Positions 45,387-53,430 of a stretch of 64,000 nucleotides of DNA are shown here, in pieces. Every line of letters begins with the position of its first letter. Position 1 is the stretch's first letter. The stretch spans positions 422,641-486,640 of the forward strand of contig NZ_FRDI01000003.1 of assembly GCF_900143255.1 (NCBI RefSeq), given 5' to 3'. The notes beneath the pieces are model-generated. The model was given only the letters and a program-made list of their open reading frames with translations, did no database searches and had not been told where the DNA came from. A program made the position numbers and the translations under genes. Source of the DNA: Desulfovibrio litoralis DSM 11393 (GTDB taxonomy: Bacteria; Desulfobacterota; Desulfovibrionia; Desulfovibrionales; Desulfovibrionaceae).

Positions 45387-46316
45387 ATGAAAAAGATTCT
45401 CGGAACTCTTTTACTTGCAGGACTATGCTTTGCCAGCACTGCTCTCGCTTACCCCGACAAAGATGTTAAGGTCATCGTACCTTTTGCACCGGGTGGCGGC
45501 GTAGACGTTACCGTAAGATTTTTGGGAGAGGTCGCCCCTAAATACCTTAACGGGAAAAAACTTATCGTAGAAAATATGCCCGGTGGCGGTGCGGTTATCG
45601 GACAAACAGCCGGAGCTAAAGCCAAACCTGACGGCTATACCGTTCTCGCTTACACTTCTTCTGTTGTTTCAAACCCGCTTCAAAAACAAACCAGCTATAC
45701 ACACGAAGATTTTACTCCTGTAAACATGTATTGCTTTGACCCTGAAGTTTTGGTTGTTCCCGCTGCTTCCCCTTTCAAAACTCTTAAAGAGTTTATTGAC
45801 GCTTCCGCCAAACAAGAAATCACTATGGCAACTCCGGGACATTCAACTTCTCACCATCTAGCAGCCATTTTGCTTGAAAAGAAATTTGGCAGCAAGTTTG
45901 GTTATATCCACAGCGACTCAGCCTCTAAACAAGTTACCCAACTTTTGGGCGGTCATGTCGAAAGTGCGATGATGGCTTATGGCGAAGTAACCAGTTATGT
46001 AAAAGACGGTTCAGTAAGAATTCTTGGTCTTATGAGCGATGCTCAATTTATTGGGGCTGAAAATATCCCTCGTTTTTCAAGTGTTGGTTTTGACCTTGAG
46101 TGGGGTGCTTTCCGTGGCTTGGCTGTTCCTAAAAAGACTCCTGCGGCTACTGTAACAATTCTTTCCGACGCCTTTGAAAAAATGGCAAAAGACCCTGTTT
46201 TTGTTGAAAGAATGAAAGAATCAGGCTTCCCTATTCAAGTATATAACAGCAAAGAATTCTCAACGTATCTTGAAGAAGTCGCTAAAGTATACAAAGAACT
46301 CTTAACAACAAAATAA
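45387..46316 (+). CDS. tctC: Tripartite tricarboxylate transporter substrate-binding protein (TctC/Bug)
   Basis: About 309 residues, periplasmic. The signal peptide is cut after ALA, giving YPDKDVKVIVPFAPGGGVDV. Family marks: the PFAPGGGVDVTVR loop, VENMPGGGAVIGQ (about 67-79) and KPDGYTVL, which bind the carboxylate of the ligand, and LLGGHVESAMMAYGEV. TctC-type proteins deliver di- and tricarboxylates and other acids to the TctAB membrane unit. The start at 45387 follows TTGGAGG at ideal spacing. First gene of the catabolic cluster. Confidence 0.95.
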   Translation: MKKILGTLLLAGLCFASTALAYPDKDVKVIVPFAPGGGVDVTVRFLGEVAPKYLNGKKLIVENMPGGGAVIGQTAGAKAKPDGYTVLAYTSSVVSNPLQKQTSYTHEDFTPVNMYCFDPEVLVVPAASPFKTLKEFIDASAKQEITMATPGHSTSHHLAAILLEKKFGSKFGYIHSDSASKQVTQLLGGHVESAMMAYGEVTSYVKDGSVRILGLMSDAQFIGAENIPRFSSVGFDLEWGAFRGLAVPKKTPAATVTILSDAFEKMAKDPVFVERMKESGFPIQVYNSKEFSTYLEEVAKVYKELLTTK

Positions 46317-46334
46317 TATATAATTAAATTAATA

Positions 46335-46383
46335 GTTAACGATTCCATCGTGTTATCTTAAAAAACTCTGTGGAATCGTTAAC
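46335..46383 (+). promoter_or_regulatory. Stable stem-loop between tctC and tctB
   Basis: GTTAACGATTCCA and TGGAATCGTTAAC form a perfect 13-bp stem with a 23-base loop, 19 bp after tctC. No T run follows, so it is more likely an mRNA stabiliser that leaves tctC in excess over tctBA than a terminator. A shorter stem AGCCGA/TCGGCT lies just ahead of tctB at 46468-46485. Confidence 0.7.
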
Positions 46384-46511
46384 AAAAAATATCTTCTCAA
46401 CTTATTCAAACTGTTAAGACACCTCTTATAACATTTTGTCTTAAATACAGACTAACATGCAACAACGAGCCGAATTTACTCGGCTACAGAGTTCCAACAC
46501 CAGGAGTTTTT

Positions 46512-46961
46512 ATGATAAACTGGAAATACGACCTGCTTTTAGCCGTATCTCTTTTCGCCATTGGACTCGCTTTTTATATAACAGGCAGTGCATACCCCGC
46601 AACCCCGTTCTTGTTTCCTTCTTACCTCACAGTTTCTTTGTGTATTTTATCGGTAATTCTTGGAATTTCAGCCATACGCCGAAGCAAAGAAGACGTAAGC
46701 TCAAGCAAAATTGAATGGCACAAATATAAAGCCCCGGCTTTTGTCGTTGCCCTTATGGCCGCCTATATTGGCGTAATGGACTATATTGGCTTTCTTGCCA
46801 GTGGCTGTTTATTATTGGCAACTTTTTATATCGGAATGGGATTTAAAAATAAGATCCTTGGAATAATCTTAGCGATTGTAATTACTGCAATTGTATACGC
46901 TATATTTCATATTGCCTTGGAAGTGTCCCTGCCTATCGGCAGTCTTTGGGAAACAGAATAA
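46512..46961 (+). CDS. tctB: Tripartite tricarboxylate transporter small membrane subunit (TctB)
   Basis: 149 residues with four membrane spans (about 5-22, 38-55, 75-97, 105-140). The N-terminal DLLLAVSLFAIGLAFYITG and the conserved FLFPSYLT segment are typical of TctB. It is the small partner of TctA. The ATG follows CAGGAG, and the gene precedes tctA by 45 bp. Confidence 0.9.
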   Translation: MINWKYDLLLAVSLFAIGLAFYITGSAYPATPFLFPSYLTVSLCILSVILGISAIRRSKEDVSSSKIEWHKYKAPAFVVALMAAYIGVMDYIGFLASGCLLLATFYIGMGFKNKILGIILAIVITAIVYAIFHIALEVSLPIGSLWETE

Positions 46962-47006
46962 ATATAAAATTTCTTTTCTGTATCCAAGTATATAAGGAAA
47001 AACGTT

Positions 47007-48512
47007 ATGGAACAAATTTTTTTGGCTCTTGGCTCTATATTTTCTCCCGACGTACTCTTAGTTCTTTCTCTCGGTGTCTTATTAGGACTGATTGTAGGAG
47101 CTATCCCGGGATTAAACGATACCATCACTCTTGCCGTTCTTGTCCCCGTTACTTTTAGCATGAACCCTCTTTATGCCTTTGCTCTTTTAGTCGGAGTATA
47201 TTGCGCCGCCTGTTACGGAGGTTCGATTCCGGCTATTCTTTTAAAAATTCCCGGAACTGCCTCATCGGTAGTTACAACAATTGACGGTTACGCCATGGCA
47301 AATAAAGGCGAGGCCGGTCTTGCCCTTGGAATTTCGACAATAAGCTCTGTTGCCGGCGGTGTAATCAGTGCTATTGTTTTGGTCTTTTTTGCTCCGACTT
47401 TGGCAAAATACGCCTTGCATTTTGGACCTCCGGAATATTTCGCCTTAGCTGTTTTAGGTCTTTCTACTGTTGCCGGTATGTCGGGAAAACACCTTTTAAA
47501 AAACCTGATTGTTTGTGTTATCGGGCTTTTGATTTCAACAATAGGAATGAGTCCTCAAACCGGCTTCCCCCGTTTTACCATGGATTTTCTGTTGCTTTAT
47601 GACGGAATACCTTTAGTTCCGATGTTAATAGGACTTTTCGGGATCTCTTCCGTACTACACATGGTCGAAAGAATGAGTGCTGAGGCAACGGAAGCCAAGC
47701 ATGTATTACCTATCACTATTGGAAAAACCCTACCTAGTTTAAAAATGTTATTGGCTTTAACCCCGACTATTCTGCTCGGAAGTGCTATCGGTACAATTAT
47801 CGGAATTATTCCCGGAGCAGGAATGCTGATGGCGATATATCTCGCTTATGACCTTACCAGAATACGTTATTCAAAACTTGAATTTGGAAAAGGCGAACCT
47901 CACGGGGTTGCTGCTCCCGAGTCTGCCAATAACGCCGTGGTTGCGGGTTCTATGGTTCCGCTTTTGGCTCTTGGTATTCCCGGAAACTCGACCTCTGCTT
48001 TATTCCTCGGGGCGTTAATGATTCAAGGTCTTAGACCCGGCCCTGCTCTATTTACCGAACACCCTGACGTTGCTTATTTTATAGTTGTGGCTTTTCTTAT
48101 CGCCAACTTGCTTATGCTCCCTATGGGTCTGGCGTTTGGGCGTATAATTGCCAAAATTATCTTTAAAATATCTCATGTTTTGTTAAGCGGAACAATTATC
48201 CTTCTTTGTATCACCGGAGCATACGCCGTTGGTCTTGACCCTTCTTATATTTGGGTTGCCGTTATCTTTGGTGCTTTGGGATATATTATGGATAAAACCC
48301 ATCTACCTCAAGCTCCGCTTGTTTTAGCAATGGTACTCGGACCTGTTATGGAAATCGGCTTTGAACAAAGCCTTGTCAAATCTAAGGGCAGTATGATGAT
48401 CTTTTTCCAAAGTTCCATCAGTCTTGCCATGCTCGGCATAGCCGCTCTGTTTATGTTAGCCCCGCTTTATACACCGATTATAGCAAAAATGCGTAACAAA
48501 TTGGACAAGTAA
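47007..48512 (+). CDS. tctA: Tripartite tricarboxylate transporter large membrane subunit (TctA)
   Basis: 501 residues, about eleven membrane spans. It is the Na+- or H+-driven permease that takes ligand from TctC. The defining repeats are LGLIVGAIPGLNDT (about 27-40) and IGIIPGAGMLMA (about 268-279), plus the segment GVAAPESANNAVVAGSMVPLLALGIPGNSTSALFLGALMIQGLRPGPALF in the second half, which is nearly invariant in the family. The stop is one base from the next gene's ATG, giving translational coupling to the MmgE/PrpD gene. Confidence 0.96.
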   Translation: MEQIFLALGSIFSPDVLLVLSLGVLLGLIVGAIPGLNDTITLAVLVPVTFSMNPLYAFALLVGVYCAACYGGSIPAILLKIPGTASSVVTTIDGYAMANKGEAGLALGISTISSVAGGVISAIVLVFFAPTLAKYALHFGPPEYFALAVLGLSTVAGMSGKHLLKNLIVCVIGLLISTIGMSPQTGFPRFTMDFLLLYDGIPLVPMLIGLFGISSVLHMVERMSAEATEAKHVLPITIGKTLPSLKMLLALTPTILLGSAIGTIIGIIPGAGMLMAIYLAYDLTRIRYSKLEFGKGEPHGVAAPESANNAVVAGSMVPLLALGIPGNSTSALFLGALMIQGLRPGPALFTEHPDVAYFIVVAFLIANLLMLPMGLAFGRIIAKIIFKISHVLLSGTIILLCITGAYAVGLDPSYIWVAVIFGALGYIMDKTHLPQAPLVLAMVLGPVMEIGFEQSLVKSKGSMMIFFQSSISLAMLGIAALFMLAPLYTPIIAKMRNKLDK

Positions 48513-48513
48513 A

Positions 48514-49893
48514 ATGGAAACTCAACACAGTGCCGCCGTTTCTTTGGCTGAATGGGTCTGTAATCTTAAGCTTGACGATGTTTCCGAACAAGTAGAGGAA
48601 AAAACTCGCTCATGTATTTTAGATTGGCTTGGTTCGGCTTATTCAGGAAGCATTCACCCAACGGCACAGCTTTATATAAACTTGGCAAAAGATATGGGCG
48701 GATTGGGAAAAGAAGCCATTATCGGAAAAGAAGAAACCTGTTCTTTGCCTATGAGTATCTTTGTCAATGGAGCTTTTGGTCATATCAGCGAAACAGACGA
48801 CGGCCACAGAGCCTCAATTATGCACCCCGGTTCCGTGGTTGTTCCTGTTGCTCTTGGCTTGGCTCATTTGGCTAAAAACCCAGGAAAAGCGTTAATGGAA
48901 GGGGTTATCGCCGGCTATGAAGTGGCTATTCGCGTGGGCGAGGCTCTTGGGCCGGGACATTACGCCAAGTGGCACACCACTGCCACTGCGGGAGTATTCG
49001 GAGCCGCAGCCACAGCCGCAAAAATGCTTGAGCTTTCAAAAGAACAAGTGGTTTCGGCTCTTGGGATAGCAGGCACACAAGCCGCCGGTCTTTGGCAATT
49101 TTTGGACGATGGTTGTTTAAATGCTAAACCATTTCACCCCGCAAAAGCCTGTTTTGACGGATATATGTCAGCAATAGCCGCAAAAAACGGGCTTAGTGGG
49201 GCATGGCGGATTTTTGAAGGTAAAAAAGGTTTACTCTCTGCCCTTGCCTCTCCGCCTCTTCCTGAATACCTTACAGCCAAGCTGGGTGAAGGGTTTAAGA
49301 TCATGGAAGCCAACTTTAAGGCATATCCGACTTGCGGACAAACCCATTCCATGATCGACGCTTTAGACCGCTTATGCCTTGAGCATCAATTAACCCCAAA
49401 ATCAGTAAAAAGTATTTCGGCTAGGGTATACGAAAGGGCTATGCAAGTTGCGGGTAACCTTGACCCTAAAAGCTTAGAAGAAGCAAAATTCAGTATTCCT
49501 TTTTGTATGGCTTATAGGCTTGTACACGGAGCTATACCTTTTAGCGGGCTTGATGAACATTCTGTGTCTGATGCCGAAGTGCGTGCCGTAATGAAAAAGA
49601 TTTCCATTGTGGTTGACCCTGAAATGAGTGCCGGTTTCCCTGCTGCTCGTCCTTGTGTTGTGGAAATAACTTGTAACGACGAACGCTTACTTTCATGTCG
49701 TAATCTTTATCGTAAGGGAGACCCCGAAAGTCCCATGTCTTTTGAACAAGTAGCCGCCAAGTTTCGAGACTTGACTCAAGTTGTTCTTAGCCCACCTGTT
49801 GCGGAAAAAATAATACAAGTCTCTCGAACTTTACCATTTATAACAAAAAAAGATCTCGATGCTCTTTATTCTCTAACCAAGTTAACGTGCTAA
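48514..49893 (+). CDS. MmgE/PrpD-family protein (dehydratase or epimerase)
   Basis: 459 residues. The family includes 2-methylcitrate dehydratase, aconitate decarboxylase and the iminodisuccinate epimerase of Agrobacterium. Marks present: FGHISETDDGHRASIMHPGSV (about 87-107), GYEVAIRVGEALGPGHYAKWHTTATAGVFGAAA (about 131-163) and KPFHPAKACFDGYMSA near 208-223. Which reaction it performs cannot be read directly. In this cluster, between a carboxylate transporter and two ASL-superfamily lyases, an epimerase that corrects the stereochemistry of a succinyl carbon before elimination is the best fit, by analogy to iminodisuccinate degradation. It is directly coupled to tctA. Confidence 0.85.
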   Translation: METQHSAAVSLAEWVCNLKLDDVSEQVEEKTRSCILDWLGSAYSGSIHPTAQLYINLAKDMGGLGKEAIIGKEETCSLPMSIFVNGAFGHISETDDGHRASIMHPGSVVVPVALGLAHLAKNPGKALMEGVIAGYEVAIRVGEALGPGHYAKWHTTATAGVFGAAATAAKMLELSKEQVVSALGIAGTQAAGLWQFLDDGCLNAKPFHPAKACFDGYMSAIAAKNGLSGAWRIFEGKKGLLSALASPPLPEYLTAKLGEGFKIMEANFKAYPTCGQTHSMIDALDRLCLEHQLTPKSVKSISARVYERAMQVAGNLDPKSLEEAKFSIPFCMAYRLVHGAIPFSGLDEHSVSDAEVRAVMKKISIVVDPEMSAGFPAARPCVVEITCNDERLLSCRNLYRKGDPESPMSFEQVAAKFRDLTQVVLSPPVAEKIIQVSRTLPFITKKDLDALYSLTKLTC

Positions 49894-49923
49894 TTATAAA
49901 AAGTTTATTTTCAAGGAGAAATT

Positions 49924-51312
49924 ATGCGTAAAAATACTATTCATATAATTGACTCGCCATATTATGAACATATTTATGGTTCAAAAGAAATGAGTCAGGT
50001 TTTCGATAGCCGCAGACGTTATCAACGTTGGCTTGATATTGAATCTACCCTTGCCAAAGTTCAAGCAGATTTGGGAATCATTCCCCGTGAGGCGGCCGAG
50101 GAAATAAATAAAAAAGCCAAGCTTGAACTACTTGACGAAGACTTTATCAGAAAACAACTCGCTCTTACAGGGCATTCACTCATGCCTCTTTTAAAGGCTG
50201 TGCAAAAGGTTTGCGATAAGGGGCTTGGCGAATATATTCATTACGGACCAACCACTCAAGATATTCAAGATACTAGCGCCGTACTCGAACTTAGAGACGC
50301 TACCAACATTATAGCCAAAGGGCTTATTGAAACCGAAAAGTTACTCTTACCTCTAGCAGAAAAATACGCAAGTTTTCCTATGGTCGGACGCACACACAAC
50401 CAACACGGTTTGCCGATTACCTTGGGGCTTAAATTTGCGGGTTGGGCAGCAGAAATACGCAGAGATATTGAACGCTTAAAAGATATGAGCAAGCGTCTCT
50501 TCGTAATTATGTTACACGGCGGAACAGGCACAATGGCAGGACTTGGCGATAAGTCATACGAAACCGTCGAAGCCTTGGCGGCCGCCCTTAAACTCAAGAT
50601 GCCCGCCACTGGTTGGGGTAGTTCAAGAGATTCCTTTGCCGAATATCAAAACGTACTCGGAGTAATTTGCGGAACGGTCAGCCGTATCAGCAATGAAATT
50701 TATCAACTTTCACGCACGGAAATAAACGAGCTTCACGAACCTCTGGGAACGGAATATGTCGGAAGTTCCACAATGGCACATAAGCGTAATGCAGAAAAAT
50801 GTGCTATGAACGTGGCGGTCTGTCGCATTGTCATCAACAACGCGTCTTTAGGCATGCAAAGCATGATGAGCGAACATGAAAGAGATACCAGAGCTTGGCG
50901 TATCGATTGGCACAGTCTTGCCGAATCAAGCGTTATGACCGCCAGAGCTCTTGAAACCTTAAATAATATCGTATCAGGGCTTGATATTAACGAAAACGCC
51001 ATTGTGGCTAATTTAGAAAAATTGCGTGGTCTACTCTTTTCAGAAGCCGTAATGTTTTATCTTGCCGAAAAACTTGGTAAACTAACAGCTCATGAAGCGG
51101 TGCATGGTGCTGCCATGCGTGCTCAAAAAGAAGGGCTACATTTTAAAGAAGCCTTGTTACAAGACCCGAAAATCTCAGGGCATGTTACAGCGGACGAACT
51201 AGACCACATTATGGAATATTCAAGACATATCGGAACTTCAGTTCGCCAGGTAACAGATGTTATAAATGTTGCTAAGGCTCTTTCCACAACAGACAAGGAA
51301 CTGTCGGCATAA
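49924..51312 (+). CDS. Fumarase/adenylosuccinate-lyase superfamily lyase 1
   Basis: 462 residues. The superfamily cleaves C-N (occasionally C-S) bonds of succinyl compounds and releases fumarate. Conserved regions: HYGPTTQD at about 107-114, GRTHNQHGLP at 155-164, and the mobile catalytic loop GSSTMAHKRN at 280-289 holding the catalytic serine. The usual MPHKxNP loop reads MAHKRNA here, an unusual Pro to Ala change. The N-terminus (MSQVFDSRRRYQRWLDIESTLAKVQADLGIIP) is PurB/carboxymuconate-cycloisomerase-like. It is not the purB housekeeping gene by context. About 30 bp separate it from its neighbours on either side. It and the next gene are paralogues but clearly diverged, so they may take different substrates or stereoisomers. 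Confidence 0.88.
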   Translation: MRKNTIHIIDSPYYEHIYGSKEMSQVFDSRRRYQRWLDIESTLAKVQADLGIIPREAAEEINKKAKLELLDEDFIRKQLALTGHSLMPLLKAVQKVCDKGLGEYIHYGPTTQDIQDTSAVLELRDATNIIAKGLIETEKLLLPLAEKYASFPMVGRTHNQHGLPITLGLKFAGWAAEIRRDIERLKDMSKRLFVIMLHGGTGTMAGLGDKSYETVEALAAALKLKMPATGWGSSRDSFAEYQNVLGVICGTVSRISNEIYQLSRTEINELHEPLGTEYVGSSTMAHKRNAEKCAMNVAVCRIVINNASLGMQSMMSEHERDTRAWRIDWHSLAESSVMTARALETLNNIVSGLDINENAIVANLEKLRGLLFSEAVMFYLAEKLGKLTAHEAVHGAAMRAQKEGLHFKEALLQDPKISGHVTADELDHIMEYSRHIGTSVRQVTDVINVAKALSTTDKELSA

Positions 51313-51341
51313 GTACGCCGTTACATATATAGGAGAACATC

Positions 51342-52721
51342 ATGTCCGCACATATTATGGACTCGGATTTTTATCAAAATTCTTGGAGTACAGAGGAAAT
51401 GCGTACTATTTTTAACGCCGAAGCTCGCTTTGAGCGTTGGCTTAAAATAGAAGCCGCCTTGGCAAAAGCTCAGGCAAAACTCGGTATTATTCCCGAACAA
51501 AGTGCAAAAGCTATCAGCGAAGCCGCTGATATTTCAAAAATAGATTTAGAAGCCCTCGCCGCTGAACTTAATCAAACAGGACACACCCTTGTTCCGTTAA
51601 TTAGAGCAATGCAAAAAAATTGTGCCGATCAACACGGCGAATATATTCATTATGGCGTTGCTACTCAAGATATTGAAGATACAGGCCTTATTCTTGAAAT
51701 GCGTGAAGCTTACAAGATTATTTTTTCTGAATGTCTGAAAATGGAAAAATTACTGGCAGTGCTTGTAAAAAAATATCGTGATACCGTAATGATGGGTCGG
51801 ACGCATAATCAGCACGCTCTACCAACAACACTCGGGCTTAAACTTGCCGGAGTCATGGCAGAAATGCGACGCAATATCGAACGCATGAAAGAAGCCCGTA
51901 AACGCATGTTTGTTTGTATGTGTTTTGGCGGTGTGGGAACTCAGGCTGGACTTGGTGAAAAAGCCACGGAGGTTGCAAAGGAATTTGCTAAAGAACTTGG
52001 GCTTGCCGTTCCTGTTACCAGTTGGACAAATTCACGAGATATTATAGCTGAATATCAAGCTCTTTTAGCTTTTATCTGTGGAACTATTTCTCGCATGGGT
52101 AACGAGCTTTATCAACTTTCTCGTACGGAAATATTGGAATTGCACGAACCTCTCGGTGATAACTATATTGGTTCTTCTACCATGCCACATAAACGCAATG
52201 CCGAGGTTTCAGAGTTTGTCGTGGCACTTTGTCGCATAGTCATAAACAATGCACAATTAGGATTTCAAGGCATGATGAGCGAACATGAACGTGATGCCCG
52301 TTCTTGGCGACTTGATTGGCACGGAATACCCGAAAGCAGTATGTTAACGGCTAAAGCCTTAGGTGCAATCAACAGCCTTTTAGACGGCTTACAAGTTTAC
52401 GAAGACAATATAAAAGCCAACTTAAATATACTGGGTGGTCAGGTTTTTGCCGAAGCCGTTCTTCTTAAAGCAGGGGCAAAAATCGGTAAACAAACGGCTC
52501 ACAAAGCCGCAATGGAAGCCGCCGCAGTTTCAAGAGAAAAAGGTATTAGCTACAAAGAGGCGGTCTTAAGCTCGCCTGTATTGGGTCCATGCTTTACTCC
52601 CAAAGAACTTGATGAACTTTGTGATTATAAAAAATATATCGGCACAGCGGGACATCAAGTTGATGAGGTCTTGGCTTTAAGTCTTAAACTTGGAAAAACT
52701 GATAATGAAGCATTAAGTTAA
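51342..52721 (+). CDS. Fumarase/adenylosuccinate-lyase superfamily lyase 2
   Basis: 459 residues, paralogue of the previous gene. The landmarks are HYGVATQD (103-110), GRTHNQHALP (152-161) and GSSTMPHKRN (277-286), the last with the standard Pro. The N-terminus TEEMRTIFNAEARFERWLKIEAALAKAQAKLGIIP is typical. The C-terminal 26 codons are partly copied in the repeats that follow. Ribosome-binding site AGGAGAAC. Releasing fumarate inside a sulfidogenic anaerobe would feed fumarate respiration or the reductive branch of central metabolism. Substrate not determined. Confidence 0.88.
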   Translation: MSAHIMDSDFYQNSWSTEEMRTIFNAEARFERWLKIEAALAKAQAKLGIIPEQSAKAISEAADISKIDLEALAAELNQTGHTLVPLIRAMQKNCADQHGEYIHYGVATQDIEDTGLILEMREAYKIIFSECLKMEKLLAVLVKKYRDTVMMGRTHNQHALPTTLGLKLAGVMAEMRRNIERMKEARKRMFVCMCFGGVGTQAGLGEKATEVAKEFAKELGLAVPVTSWTNSRDIIAEYQALLAFICGTISRMGNELYQLSRTEILELHEPLGDNYIGSSTMPHKRNAEVSEFVVALCRIVINNAQLGFQGMMSEHERDARSWRLDWHGIPESSMLTAKALGAINSLLDGLQVYEDNIKANLNILGGQVFAEAVLLKAGAKIGKQTAHKAAMEAAAVSREKGISYKEAVLSSPVLGPCFTPKELDELCDYKKYIGTAGHQVDEVLALSLKLGKTDNEALS

Positions 52722-52749
52722 AAATAAAATAAAACTTTTTTATTGTTTT

Positions 52750-52778
52750 TGCTCTGCTTATCTGTGGAGCAAAGACTT
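52750..52778 (+). other. Hairpin conserved in all three lyase/cyuA units
   Basis: TTTGCTCTGC can pair with the following GxGGAGCAAA (with G-T pairs). In the second unit (near 53020) the right arm is GCGGTGCAAA, still pairing except for one position; in the third (near 53300) the loop has shrunk to GAAA, a stable tetraloop. No T run follows. The structure, not the sequence, is kept. Confidence 0.6.
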
Positions 52779-52872
52779 TAAACACGCCCGCAAAATCTTA
52801 TCGCTCTTGCTGAAAAGATAAAGGGTACCTTGAAAACCATTATTTTACCAACAATTAATCGGAGAAATATAT

Positions 52873-52932
52873 ATGAACGCCGAAACCATGCAACAAATGC
52901 TTAACTTGTTGCACTGTGGCACATCAGGCTGA
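52873..52932 (+). pseudogene. Truncated cyuA start, decoy 1
   Basis: ATG preceded by CGGAG, 13 codons identical to the start of cyuA (MNAETMQQMLNLL), then HCGTSG and TGA. A 19-residue peptide could be made from it. Confidence 0.7.
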
Positions 52933-53152
52933 TGAGGTCTTGGCTTTAAGTCTTAAGCTTGGAAAAACTGATAATGAAGCATTAAGTTAAAAATAAAATA
53001 AAACTTTTTTATTGTTTTTGCTCTGCTTACCAGCGGTGCAAAGACTTTAAATACGCCTGCTAAACTTAAATTTTACTTATAGAAATATTATATATCTATC
53101 TAAAAACATTTAACAATTATTATTTAACCAACAATTAATCGGAGAAATATAT

Positions 53153-53212
53153 ATGAATGCCAAAAACATGCAACAAATGCTTAACTTGTTGCACTGTGGC
53201 ACATCAGGCTGA
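53153..53212 (+). pseudogene. Truncated cyuA start, decoy 2
   Basis: As the first decoy, with the same CGGAG site; the start reads MNAKNMQQMLNLL and ends with the same HCGTSG and TGA. Confidence 0.7.
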
Positions 53213-53430
53213 TGAGGTCTTGGCTTTAAGTCTTAAGTTTGGACAAAGCGACAAAAAGCATTATATTTTAAATATAGAATAAAGTATTTTAGCCTTTTTG
53301 CTCTGCGAAAGTGGAGCAAAGACTTTAAACACGCCTGCTAAACTTAAATTTTCCCCATGGAAATACCATATATCTATCTAAAAACATTTAACAATTATTA
53401 TTTAACCAACAATTAATCGGAGAAATATAT

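Noticed and set aside
46457-46714. 85-codon open frame before and within tctB
   Set aside because: No ribosome-binding site, out of frame with tctB, and composition of a shadow frame; only the short stem near its start is of interest.
49924-52721. Calling one of the lyases purB (adenylosuccinate lyase)
   Set aside because: The sequences belong to the superfamily, but a tandem pair beside a carboxylate transporter, an MmgE/PrpD protein and CyuA does not fit a purine gene.
52873-53212. The two short frames before cyuA as real small-peptide genes
   Set aside because: Their sequences are fully explained as copies of the cyuA start joined to the lyase tail; translation is possible but no independent evidence of function exists. 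Kept as decoys.
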